Positions 16,583 to 25,134 of a DNA stretch of 38,884 nt are shown piece after piece. Each line of letters opens with the position of its first letter. Position 1 is the stretch's first letter. The stretch spans positions 1 to 38,884 of the forward strand of contig JAOAGA010000007.1 of the NCBI GenBank assembly GCA_026415985.1. Reading direction: 5' to 3'. Under the pieces are notes generated by a model. That model was not told the origin of the DNA, did not search any database, and saw only the letters and a program-made list of their open reading frames with translations. Source of the stretch: Pseudomonadota bacterium. GTDB lineage: Bacteria; CALINM01. A program made the translations under genes and the position numbers.

Positions 16583-18748
16583 TTATTTAACCGGTAAGGT
16601 TATAATAAACTCTGTTCCATCTTTCTTTTGTTCGTTTAGCCTGATCTCACCATTGTGTTCCTTTATTATGTTGTAAACAATATACAAACCAAGCCCGGTC
16701 CCGCCTTCTTTTCTTGTAAAATAGGGCTCGAAGAGTCGTGATTTGTATTCATCTTTAACACCAATTCCATTGTCAGAAACTATTATTATTACGGAATCAT
16801 CTTCTTGCTGATAAAAGGCCTTTATTTTTATTTCTCCGTCCTTTTTCTCTCCTATGGCATCAATCGAGTTATTTATCAAATTAATCATTGCCCTTTTGAT
16901 GGCCTCACTGTCAAAACTAAAAGGAGGTATGTTATTGTCAATGTCAAGCTCAAAACTAATGTTTTTATGTGTTTCCTTGAAAAGGAAGAAAAGCTCTTTC
17001 ATCACTTCATTGATAGAAAATATATTCTTATTTATAGATGGCATCTTGCCGTAATTGGAAAACTCATTTATCAGCGACTTTATATCTTCTACCTGATTTA
17101 TAATGGTTTTTATACATTCATTAAAAGTCTCTTTTTCATCATCGGATATATATTTTTCATATTTTTTCTTAATCCTGCTTGCAGAGAGCTGAATTGGTGT
17201 GAGAGGATTTTTAATTTCGTGGGCAACCTTTCTGGCAACCTCACGCCAGGCAAGCATTTTCTCATATCGGATATTTTCAGTTATATCATCAAATACTGCA
17301 ACAAATCCAAGAAGGTTTTTGGAATCATCAAACATAGGAATGATATCAATCTTTAAGAACTTTTCTTTTTCTTTTATCAACAGTTTAACAATTCTTTCTT
17401 TTGTTTTTGTCATCCCTTTTATATCAAATATTGATAGAAGTTCCTCTTTAGATGAAACATTTTCAAAGAGGGTTGAAAGCTCCTTTGACTTTTCTCCGTC
17501 ACCCAACGAAAAAACCTTTTTAAAGGCTTCATTAAAGGTCACAACAGCTCCCTCAGGAGAGAGAGCAAGTATTCCTGTTGAAACCTTGTTCATAAGAACT
17601 TTTAAGTAGTTAGACTGTGCCTCAATTATTACTCTTTTTTCTTTCAGATCTCTGAGCATCTTATTGAAAGCCTCGGAAAGAGTTCCTATCTCATCTTCCG
17701 ACTGAATATCAACCTGAACATCCATATTTCCTTCAGAAACGCTTTTTGCTGCCGAGGTCATCTCTTCCAGAGGTTCTGTAATGTGTCTTGCAAAATATAA
17801 GCCAAACCAAAGTGAGGTAAATATTATTACTAAAGTTGCTACAAGGAGCATTATAAATAAGACAGACTTTAAAGGTCTTTTAAAAAACATAAGCTTAGAA
17901 TATTTCTCATAGGTTTCTGAAATTATTTCCATTTTATTAACCATGCTGTGAGGTATGTGATAGCTTACCACAACACAACCAACCGCTTCGTCTTTTTTGA
18001 ATGTTGAAAAAATCGGCACCGAGGCTCTGACTATATCACCCGATGGACTATCATCAATAATTACATTTTCCTTTCCATTAAGTGCATCTTCAATGATATT
18101 GGAATTAATGTCCAAAGGTTTTGAGTTTTCGGGTATTTCAGAAAACAATCTCTCTTTCAGATAAGAAAAAACTTCTAATGACTCCAAATTATATTCCTTT
18201 TTTTTGATCTGTAAAAACGATGAGAGATATTTTAATCTGTCATGATCCAGTAACCTTTCTTCCCTGATAATGTTGCTTATTCTTCTCGAATGAAAGAGGG
18301 CATTATCTGAGGTATTTTTATAAAAGGTTTTGGCAACTTTAAGGGCTTCATTTAAAGACTTCTCTATCTGAACATTAAACCATCTTTCTATGCTTGTTGA
18401 GATAAAACTTGAAGACAAAAAGAATAATAATATGGAAGGAACAGTTGAGAAGATCAGAAAAAACAGGATTAATTTATATTTTATCTTTGAACCGACCCCT
18501 TTTTTATAATCCAAAATCAGTTTTGAGAAGTTTCTTATAACCAGGTAAAGCAGGAAAAGGAGCAACGCAAGGTTGAGATTGATTAAGACAAAGAAGGCAA
18601 TTTCGGATATTAATGGTTTTTCTGTTGATCCCTTTATTATATAGAGTTGGGTGGAGCCCAAAACAAAAAGCAGACTTATTAAAATAAATATTATCAGCTT
18701 TTCTCTTTTTCTCTTTTTAATCTCTTGAGTTTTTTTATCATCAGTCAT
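16583..18748 (-). CDS. ntrY: NtrY-like membrane sensor histidine kinase
   Basis: This 721-residue kinase has the NtrY layout. Three N-terminal transmembrane helices (about 18-38, 48-71, 91-117) come first, with the NtrY-like STVPSILLFFLSSSFI segment. An extracytoplasmic sensor region (about 118-290), a fourth helix (about 295-319), a HAMP linker (to about 370), a PAS domain (about 380-490), the dimerisation box with His510 in ARKVAHEIKNPLTP, and an ATPase domain ending with GTGLGLYIVYNI follow. NtrY-NtrX pairs respond to nitrogen or redox state in other bacteria; the signal here is unknown. The ntrX gene starts about 18 bases downstream. The ATG is eight bases from a -10 box and has no Shine-Dalgarno sequence. 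Confidence 0.88.
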   Translation of the reverse strand: MTDDKKTQEIKKRKREKLIIFILISLLFVLGSTQLYIIKGSTEKPLISEIAFFVLINLNLALLLFLLYLVIRNFSKLILDYKKGVGSKIKYKLILFFLIFSTVPSILLFFLSSSFISTSIERWFNVQIEKSLNEALKVAKTFYKNTSDNALFHSRRISNIIREERLLDHDRLKYLSSFLQIKKKEYNLESLEVFSYLKERLFSEIPENSKPLDINSNIIEDALNGKENVIIDDSPSGDIVRASVPIFSTFKKDEAVGCVVVSYHIPHSMVNKMEIISETYEKYSKLMFFKRPLKSVLFIMLLVATLVIIFTSLWFGLYFARHITEPLEEMTSAAKSVSEGNMDVQVDIQSEDEIGTLSEAFNKMLRDLKEKRVIIEAQSNYLKVLMNKVSTGILALSPEGAVVTFNEAFKKVFSLGDGEKSKELSTLFENVSSKEELLSIFDIKGMTKTKERIVKLLIKEKEKFLKIDIIPMFDDSKNLLGFVAVFDDITENIRYEKMLAWREVARKVAHEIKNPLTPIQLSASRIKKKYEKYISDDEKETFNECIKTIINQVEDIKSLINEFSNYGKMPSINKNIFSINEVMKELFFLFKETHKNISFELDIDNNIPPFSFDSEAIKRAMINLINNSIDAIGEKKDGEIKIKAFYQQEDDSVIIIVSDNGIGVKDEYKSRLFEPYFTRKEGGTGLGLYIVYNIIKEHNGEIRLNEQKKDGTEFIITLPVK

Positions 18749-18755
18749 ATCATTT

Positions 18756-18761
18756 TATAAT
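18756..18761 (+). promoter_or_regulatory. Possible -10 box for the beta-CASP RNase operon
   Basis: A perfect TATAAT lies 34 bases before the ATG at 18796 and would give a leader of about 28 bases. There is no good -35 hexamer at the right distance and no Shine-Dalgarno sequence before the ATG, so this promoter is less certain than the one for ntrY with which it overlaps. Confidence 0.35.
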
Positions 18762-18785
18762 ACATTTTTTTTTATTAGCTAACAA
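18757..18785 (-). promoter_or_regulatory. Promoter of ntrY-ntrX-recO
   Basis: On the minus strand TTGTTA (18785-18780), a 17-base spacer and TATTAT (18762-18757) point to a transcription start within about two bases of the ntrY ATG at 18748. No Shine-Dalgarno sequence is present, so the message may be leaderless. The -10 overlaps a perfect TATAAT on the opposite strand. Confidence 0.5.
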
Positions 18786-18795
18786 TTACAAAACT

Positions 18796-20181
18796 ATGAA
18801 AATTATACCTCTTGGAGCAGTAGAAAACGTTACCGGCTCTTGTTTCTTGATTGAAACAGAAGAAAAAACATTTTTAATCGATTGCGGGTTATTCCAGGGT
18901 GAGGATACAAATAACAACCAGAATAAATTCCCTTTTAATTCCAAGGAAGTAGACTTTTTAATTCTTACTCACGCCCACTTAGATCACTCAGGAAGAATAC
19001 CCTATTTGGTAAAGATGGGTTTTAAAGGCAAGATTTTCTGCACAAAAGCCACCTTTGAGCTTACAAAAATAATGCTACTTGACTCTGCAAAGGTTATGTA
19101 TGAAGACTATCTTTCCGCAAAGAGAAAGGCTTTAAGAAGGGGAGAAGAAGTCAGAGAACCGTTGTATTATGAAGAAGATGTGATTGATACTTATGATAGT
19201 TTTTTCATATTAGACTATGATCAGGAGGCAAGAATCAGCCCTAATATAGTTTTTAAACTCCGTGATGCAGGTCACATTATTGGTTCTTCCTATGTTGAAC
19301 TTACCGTTAGAGAAAAAGGTGAGAGTAAAAGAATAATTTTTTCAGGAGATTTAGGTAACAGAAATAAACCAATTGTCAGAGATCCCGCCTGTCCTTCAAA
19401 GGATATAAATTACTTGTTCATTGAGTCAACATACGGCGATAGGGAACATAAAAATTTTCAGAGTTCTTACAATGAGTTTAAATCGGCAATATTAGAAACC
19501 TTTCAGAGAGGAGGTAATGTAATAATTCCTTCTTTCGCATTAGAGAGAACTCAGGAACTTTTATATTTATTTCGCGAAATGTATGAAAAAAGGGAGTTAC
19601 CGCCATGCAGAGTTTTTCTTGATTCTCCGCTGGCAATCAAGGCAACTAATCTTTTTGCTCAATACTATGATTATTTTGATGAAGAAACAAAGAGAATTTA
19701 TGAAAGCGGTAAAAACCCTTTTTATTTTCCATACCTCATACTTACAAGCTCTGTAGAAGATTCAAAAAATATTAACAATATCAAAGAACGAGCTATTATA
19801 ATCGCCGGTTCAGGGATGTGTAACGGAGGCAGGATACTTCATCACCTTAAACACAATCTCTGGAGTGAGAAAAACAGTATAATATTTACTGGTTTTCAGG
19901 CTAAGGGGACGCTTGGCAGAAAAATTGTAGACGGTGAAAAATATGTATATATCTACGGAGAACATATACAAGTAAGAGCAAAGATATATACTATAAATGG
20001 TTTTTCATCCCACGCAGATAAAAATATTCTCCTTAATTTTATAAGCCACTTAACAAACTTAAAAAAAATCTTTTTAATACACGGCGAAAGAGAAGTCATG
20101 CTTCAATTCAAAAAGTTTATTGAAAATTCTAAGACAGTTGATGTATCTATTCCTAAAAAAACAGAAGATATAATATTATGA
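18796..20181 (+). CDS. Beta-CASP metallo-beta-lactamase RNase
   Basis: This protein belongs to the metallo-beta-lactamase/beta-CASP nucleases, related to the eukaryotic cleavage factor CPSF-73 and bacterial exoribonucleases of the same fold. The metal-binding HAHLDH motif is at residues 59-64, with further ligands in RDAGHIIGSS and FSGDLG. The beta-CASP part has FIESTYGDR, IPSFALERTQELLY and GSGMCNGGRILHHLKH, and SSHADK near the C-terminus supplies the last histidine. No KH domain is present. The length of 461 residues is typical. It most likely processes or degrades RNA in the cytoplasm. It overlaps the next gene by four bases (ATGA). Confidence 0.9.
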   Translation: MKIIPLGAVENVTGSCFLIETEEKTFLIDCGLFQGEDTNNNQNKFPFNSKEVDFLILTHAHLDHSGRIPYLVKMGFKGKIFCTKATFELTKIMLLDSAKVMYEDYLSAKRKALRRGEEVREPLYYEEDVIDTYDSFFILDYDQEARISPNIVFKLRDAGHIIGSSYVELTVREKGESKRIIFSGDLGNRNKPIVRDPACPSKDINYLFIESTYGDREHKNFQSSYNEFKSAILETFQRGGNVIIPSFALERTQELLYLFREMYEKRELPPCRVFLDSPLAIKATNLFAQYYDYFDEETKRIYESGKNPFYFPYLILTSSVEDSKNINNIKERAIIIAGSGMCNGGRILHHLKHNLWSEKNSIIFTGFQAKGTLGRKIVDGEKYVYIYGEHIQVRAKIYTINGFSSHADKNILLNFISHLTNLKKIFLIHGEREVMLQFKKFIENSKTVDVSIPKKTEDIIL

Positions 20182-21662
20182 AAGAGTTGAATTTTATAAT
20201 TATTAATAAACTGGCCATATTAGTATTCATCTTGGTTTTTTTTCTCGTAGTATTGGTTTTAAAGAGATTAACCAGATATAAAATCTCAATAAAGTTAGTA
20301 TCGGGTACAATAAAATTAACAATTTTAGGGTTAGTTTTGCTTCTTTTCTCGGTAGAACTCAAAGATATCCCAATTTATGGAAAAACCGCCCATATCATTC
20401 AAAATCTGATTGCTTTAATATGCGTAGCCAATTTTGTCAGGTATTTGATTATAGAAGTTTTTATAAACTTAAAATGGAAGGGCAATCCTCCGTCTTTTTT
20501 AAAAGATATAGCAACATTATTAATATACTTTTTGTTTGCTATAATATCTTTAAGGTTGGTATTTAATTTAGATTTGTCTTCCGTCGTAACCACTTCTGCT
20601 GTTTTAACAGCGGGTATTGCCTTTGCTATGCAAAATACCTTGGCTAATATAATTTCTGGGTTATCTATACAGTTAGATAAAAATCTCAAGCTGGGAAACT
20701 GGGTCTATGTAAAAGATAAAGATGTATATGGAGAAATAATTAATATAGGTTTCAGGTACACAACCTTAAGAACTCTTGAAAACACAATATATATAATACC
20801 TAATAACCAGTTACTGCAGAGCCCCATAAACATCTTTGAAAAGACGGTTGATGGTTTTGCATTATACACTAATATAGGATTAAGATACGAGATTCCTCCA
20901 GACGAAGCAAAAAAAATAATTACGGAGGTTATCTCCAACAACCAAAACATTTCCAAACATTTTGAACCTAAGGTTTTTCATAACAGATACGGAGATAGTG
21001 CCATCGAGTATAAACTCAAGTTTTACATTGATGATTTTTATAAAAAGGATATTACCATTGACAGCATTCATACTCAGATCTGGTATGCTATAAAAAGGGC
21101 TGGCTACGATTTTCCGTATCCCCACAGAGAAATTGTTCATAAAAAACGGCTCGAAGAAAAACAAGAAGAATTAAATTTAACTGCCTATCTTGACAAAACC
21201 ATAATTTTCTCATATCTTAATCAATCACAAAAAAACATAATTCTCAATAAATCAAAGAAAAAAACTTACGGCAGTGGAGAAATTGTAGTTAAGCAAGGTG
21301 AGGAGGGAGATTCTCTTTTTATAGTCTTGAAAGGCCTTCTGAATGTTTTAATTGATAACGAGAAAGTTGGAACCCTCAAAGAAGGCGATTTTTTTGGTGA
21401 ATACTCTCTTTTGACAGGAGAAAGCAGAAAAGCATCTGTTATTTCACAAACAGAGTCTTTATTGCTGGAAATTAATAAAGAATGTTTATCAGAAATTTTT
21501 CAATCCTCACCTGAATTAGTAGAACAGCTTGAAGAGGTAATAATAAAAAGAGATGAAATAAACAAGAATTTTATTGCTGAGAAAACCCCAAAGAATTTAT
21601 ACGAAGAAAAATTAAACTCTTTGTCATATAAGATAAAAAAATTTTTCGGACTTATAAAATGA
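20178..21662 (+). CDS. MscS-family channel with C-terminal cyclic-nucleotide-binding domain
   Basis: Several N-terminal hydrophobic helices (about residues 5-30, 39-60, 75-96, 106-128) lead into the MscS pore helix and its continuation (about 133-170; TAGIAFAMQNTLANIISGLS). The MscS beta domain (LGNWVYVKDKDVYGEI, then IIPNNQLLQSPI) follows. Residues of about 345-455 form a CRP-like cNMP-binding domain. Its phosphate-binding cassette FGEYSLLTGESRKASV retains the Glu and Arg that bind the nucleotide. This is the architecture of bacterial cyclic-nucleotide-gated (bCNG) channels, which are thought to open on ligand binding rather than tension. ATGA overlaps join it to the RNase gene and to ispG. 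Confidence 0.9.
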   Translation: MKELNFIIINKLAILVFILVFFLVVLVLKRLTRYKISIKLVSGTIKLTILGLVLLLFSVELKDIPIYGKTAHIIQNLIALICVANFVRYLIIEVFINLKWKGNPPSFLKDIATLLIYFLFAIISLRLVFNLDLSSVVTTSAVLTAGIAFAMQNTLANIISGLSIQLDKNLKLGNWVYVKDKDVYGEIINIGFRYTTLRTLENTIYIIPNNQLLQSPINIFEKTVDGFALYTNIGLRYEIPPDEAKKIITEVISNNQNISKHFEPKVFHNRYGDSAIEYKLKFYIDDFYKKDITIDSIHTQIWYAIKRAGYDFPYPHREIVHKKRLEEKQEELNLTAYLDKTIIFSYLNQSQKNIILNKSKKKTYGSGEIVVKQGEEGDSLFIVLKGLLNVLIDNEKVGTLKEGDFFGEYSLLTGESRKASVISQTESLLLEINKECLSEIFQSSPELVEQLEEVIIKRDEINKNFIAEKTPKNLYEEKLNSLSYKIKKFFGLIK

Positions 21663-22753
21663 TAATAAATAGGAAGAAAACCCGACAAATTTATGTTGGC
21701 AACGTGGCAGTTGGAGGAACCGCTCCAATTACTATACAATCAATGACCAATACCGATACCCGGGATATCTCTGCAACAGTAAGACAAATTAAACGATTAG
21801 AGAAAAGGGGTTGTGAAATAATAAGAGTGGCAATCCCAGACAATGAATCGGCAAGGGCAATTAAGGAGATTAAAAGAAGGATTAGCATACCATTGATTGC
21901 AGACATTCATTTCGATTATAAATTAGCCCTTGAATCTATTAAAAATGGCGCAGATTGTATAAGAATAAACCCAGGAAATATAAAAAACAAAGAAAAAATC
22001 AAAGAAATAATAAAAATATCAAAAGATTATAATACATCTATAAGAATTGGTGTTAATTCTGGTTCATTAGATTATAAAATAAGGGAAAAATTTAAAAATA
22101 ATATCGATGACGGAATAGTTTTTAGCGCCATAGAGTACATCAAATTTTTTGAAGACAATGATTTTTTTAATATTAAGGTTTCTTTAAAGTCTACAGATAT
22201 ACTGACAACTATTTCCGCTTATGAAAAGTTTTCACAAAAATCTGAGTATCCTCTTCATATCGGCATAACAGAGGCAGGAACAGAGTTTTCAGGAACAATC
22301 AAATCGGCAATTGGGATAGGCTATCTGCTCATAAAAGGTATTGGAGATACTTTAAGAGTATCATTAACGGCTAATCCGGAAAAGGAGATCGATACCGCCA
22401 AGGAAATCTTGAAATCATTGAATTTAAGGCGGTTAGGACCGATTTTAATATCCTGTCCAACCTGTGCAAGAAGAGAGATAGATGTTATTAAAATAACCAA
22501 AAAGATAGAAAAAGAGTTAAAAAACATTAAATCACCAATAAAAATAGCAATAATGGGTTGTGAAGTTAACGGTCCCGGTGAGGCACGAGATGCCGACATT
22601 GGAATTGCAGGAAGTATAACAGGAGGCATAATTTTTAAAGAGGGAAGGGTATTAAAAAGAATAGAACAAAGTGATAAATTAATAAAAGAGTTTATTATAG
22701 AGATAAAGAAACTTGATGAAAAATATTGGAGGGACAAAAAAAATGAGGTATAG
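21659..22753 (+). CDS. ispG: IspG, 4-hydroxy-3-methylbut-2-enyl diphosphate synthase
   Basis: IspG is the iron-sulfur enzyme that converts methylerythritol cyclodiphosphate to HMBPP in the MEP isoprenoid pathway. The N-terminal TIM barrel shows IQSMTNTDTRD (residues 26-36) and LIADIHFDYKLAL. The C-terminal domain carries the 4Fe-4S cysteines in SCPTCARREID and GCEVNGPGEA. The length of 364 residues is normal for the short bacterial form. It overlaps the channel gene by four bases. Its last 11 bases overlap the true proS start, whose ribosome binding site lies inside ispG. Confidence 0.97.
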   Translation: MIINRKKTRQIYVGNVAVGGTAPITIQSMTNTDTRDISATVRQIKRLEKRGCEIIRVAIPDNESARAIKEIKRRISIPLIADIHFDYKLALESIKNGADCIRINPGNIKNKEKIKEIIKISKDYNTSIRIGVNSGSLDYKIREKFKNNIDDGIVFSAIEYIKFFEDNDFFNIKVSLKSTDILTTISAYEKFSQKSEYPLHIGITEAGTEFSGTIKSAIGIGYLLIKGIGDTLRVSLTANPEKEIDTAKEILKSLNLRRLGPILISCPTCARREIDVIKITKKIEKELKNIKSPIKIAIMGCEVNGPGEARDADIGIAGSITGGIIFKEGRVLKRIEQSDKLIKEFIIEIKKLDEKYWRDKKNEV

Positions 22754-24437
22754 CAGGTATTTTATACCAACTCTGAAGGAAGATCCATCTGATGCAGAAG
22801 TTATAAGTCACAAACTAATGATCAGAGCGGGAATGATAAGAAAGCTCACAAGCGGAATCTACACTTACCTCCCATTAGGATTACGAGTTTTAAAAAAGGT
22901 TGAGAATATTATAAGAGAAGAGATGAATAGGGCAGGGGCTATTGAAATATTAATGCCTTCCGTTCAGCCTAAAGAGTTATGGGAGGAAAGTGGCAGGTGG
23001 AGCTTTTACGGTAAAGAACTTCTTAGATTTAAAGATCGGTTAGGCAGAGATTACTGTTATGGTCCGACACATGAAGAAGTAGTTACCGACATAGTAAGAA
23101 ATCATATTAAATCTTATCGCGAGTTACCTATAAATTTATATCAGATACAAACTAAGTTTAGGGATGAGATAAGGCCAAGATTCGGAGTAATGAGGTCAAG
23201 AGAGTTTATAATGAAAGATGGTTATAGCTTTGATATTGATGAAAAATCAGCAGAAGAAAGTTATCATAAAATGTATGTGGCCTACTGCAAAATTTTTGAA
23301 AGATGCGGGCTTGATTTTCGTGCAGTTGAAGCGGATACCGGTGCCATTGGAGGAAATTTTTCTCATGAGTTTATGGTTATGGCTGATACCGGTGAAGATA
23401 CAATACTTTTATGTGATAAGTGCAGTTATTCTGCTAACAGAGAAAAGGCTCAGGTGGGAGAAAAAATTAGTTCCATAAATACGGAGGAGCCTTTGGAAAG
23501 GTTGGAAAAAATAAATACTCCTGATATGAAAAGCATAGAGGAGGTTTCAAATTATTTAAAAGTTTCTCCTTTAAAAACAGCAAAGACATTAATTTATATG
23601 ATAGATTCAGTTTTTCACATGGTAATCCTTAGAGGAGACAGGGAAGGGAATGAGATAAAGATTAAAAACGCAGTAAACGGTAATGAGATAAGACCTGCTA
23701 CGGAAGAAGAGATAGAAAATCTGTTGAAACTACCGGTAGGCTTTATGGGACCTTATAATGTAAGCGGGCTGAAGGTTATAGCTGATATATCTTTAAAGGG
23801 GCTTAAAAATTTTGTTACCGGCGCTAACGAAAAGGACTATCATTTCATTAATGCTAACTTTGACAGAGATATAAAGGTAGATTTTTTTGCCGATATTTCA
23901 AATGCTGTAGACGGAGACCCCTGCCCACGTTGTGAGGAAGGCAAATTATATAGTAAAAAGGGGATAGAAGTAGGACATATTTTCAAATTAGGCACAAAAT
24001 ACAGTAAATCAATGAACGCTACCTATCTAAATGAAAAAGGGGAAGAGGTTTTAATCGTTATGGGGTGTTATGGCATAGGAGTTGGCAGAACAGTTGCTGC
24101 TGCAATTGAACAAAACCATGATAAAGACGGAATTGTTTTTCCGGAACCTATTGCACCTTTTAAATATATTATAGTTCCTACAAATATAAATGACAGTGAG
24201 ATAAAAGAGACCGCCTTCAAACTATATGATATAATAACTCAAAAAGGACATGAGGTAATAATAGACGATAGAGATGAGAGACCGGGAGTAAAATTTAAAG
24301 ACGCTGATTTAATAGGCATTCCCTACCGAATTACTGTTGGCAATACTTACAAAAAGGATGGAAAGATTGAGTATGTCAGAAGAAAGGATAAAACTTCTTT
24401 ATTGTATACATTTGAAGAAGTTATAAACCATATTTAA
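22743..24437 (+). CDS. proS: Prolyl-tRNA synthetase, bacterial type with editing insert
   Basis: ProS charges tRNA-Pro. Class II motif 1 lies in the N-terminal part, motif 2 near FRDEIRPRFGVMRSREFIMKD, and motif 3 in CYGIGVGRTVAAAIEQ. Between motifs 2 and 3 is the YbaK-like insert that edits alanyl-tRNA-Pro, and the C-terminal anticodon-binding domain starts around APFKYIIVPT. I choose the ATG of MRYSRYFIPT (564 residues) rather than the ORF-track start ten codons earlier, because GGAGG lies about seven bases before it and this is where the family sequence begins. It overlaps ispG by 11 bases and is followed by pyrF after 20 bases. Confidence 0.97.
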   Translation: MRYSRYFIPTLKEDPSDAEVISHKLMIRAGMIRKLTSGIYTYLPLGLRVLKKVENIIREEMNRAGAIEILMPSVQPKELWEESGRWSFYGKELLRFKDRLGRDYCYGPTHEEVVTDIVRNHIKSYRELPINLYQIQTKFRDEIRPRFGVMRSREFIMKDGYSFDIDEKSAEESYHKMYVAYCKIFERCGLDFRAVEADTGAIGGNFSHEFMVMADTGEDTILLCDKCSYSANREKAQVGEKISSINTEEPLERLEKINTPDMKSIEEVSNYLKVSPLKTAKTLIYMIDSVFHMVILRGDREGNEIKIKNAVNGNEIRPATEEEIENLLKLPVGFMGPYNVSGLKVIADISLKGLKNFVTGANEKDYHFINANFDRDIKVDFFADISNAVDGDPCPRCEEGKLYSKKGIEVGHIFKLGTKYSKSMNATYLNEKGEEVLIVMGCYGIGVGRTVAAAIEQNHDKDGIVFPEPIAPFKYIIVPTNINDSEIKETAFKLYDIITQKGHEVIIDDRDERPGVKFKDADLIGIPYRITVGNTYKKDGKIEYVRRKDKTSLLYTFEEVINHI

Positions 24438-24457
24438 TATAATCATTAGAGATTTTT

Positions 24458-25134
24458 ATGGATACTGATAAGGTAATAGTTGCCCTTGATACAATTGATT
24501 TAAACAAGACTGACAAAATCCTGCAGAGTCTGAAAGGGATGATTTCGGTATTTAAGATTGGTATGCAATCCTTTACAAGATATGGTGTAGATATAGTTAA
24601 AAGAGTTCAGGATTCGGGTTACAAGGTATTTCTTGATTTAAAATTTTTTGATATACCAAACACCGTAGAAAAGGCGGTTTTTTCTGCCATTGAAAATGAA
24701 ATTTATATGTTGACTCTCCATATTATGGGTGGAAAAGAGATGATTAAAAGGGCAAAGGAGGTTAAGGAAGAAAAGAAAACTCCTTTTCTGCTTGGTGTAA
24801 CAGTCTTAACAAGCATGGACGAATCAAACCTAAAAGATATTGGTATAGAGAAACCAATCGATGCCTATGTACCTTTTTTAGCTTCCTATGGCAAGTTAGC
24901 AGGACTTGACGGAGTCATATCTTCTCCTCATGAGATAAAATCAATCAGAAAAACCTGTGGTGATAATTTTTTAATTGTTACTCCTGGTATCAGAAAAGAG
25001 AAAGTACAAGATGATCAAAAAAGGGTATTAACCCCAAAGAGGCTTTGGAATCTGGGGCAAATTATATAGTGATTGGCAGACCAGTTTTAGATTCATCAGA
25101 TCCGAAAGGATATTTGGAAAATATTTTTTTATGA
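24458..25134 (+). CDS. pyrF: Orotidine 5'-phosphate decarboxylase, split by a -1 frameshift
   Basis: PyrF decarboxylates OMP to UMP, the last step of pyrimidine synthesis. The catalytic motif DLKFFDIPNTV is at residues 60-70 (Asp60, Lys62, Asp65). The zero frame ends at 25069 after 203 residues with the non-family tail RLWNLGQII. The -1 frame, from codon 25039 on, reads EALESGANYIVIGRPVLDSS and ends at TGA 25134. This matches the family C-terminus, including the phosphate-binding GRP motif, and gives a 225-residue protein of usual size. The combined frame overlaps rlmB by ATGA like other genes of this operon. The shift point is a perfect slippery heptamer. Without the shift the enzyme should be inactive. 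Sequencing error, mutation and programmed frameshifting all remain possible. Confidence 0.85.
25033..25048 (+). other. Candidate -1 slippery site and overlapping hairpin in pyrF
   Basis: C CCA AAG (25033-25039) fits X XXY YYZ in the zero frame of pyrF, and a slip to CCC AAA puts ribosomes in the frame that completes the enzyme. CCAAAG (25034-25039) can also pair with CTTTGG (25043-25048) over a three-base loop. An AAAAGGG stretch resembling a Shine-Dalgarno sequence ends seven bases upstream, as found before some bacterial frameshift sites. A missing C or A in this CCCCAAA run would explain the data equally well. Confidence 0.45.

Noticed and set aside
16805-17356. 183-residue plus-strand ORF inside ntrY
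   Set aside because: It lies wholly antisense to the histidine kinase, which shows clear HAMP, PAS and His-box motifs; the translated sequence has no recognisable family and reads like a shadow of AT-rich coding DNA.
22321-22737. 138-residue minus-strand ORF over ispG
   Set aside because: It is a shadow of ispG, whose iron-sulfur motifs are encoded on the other strand.
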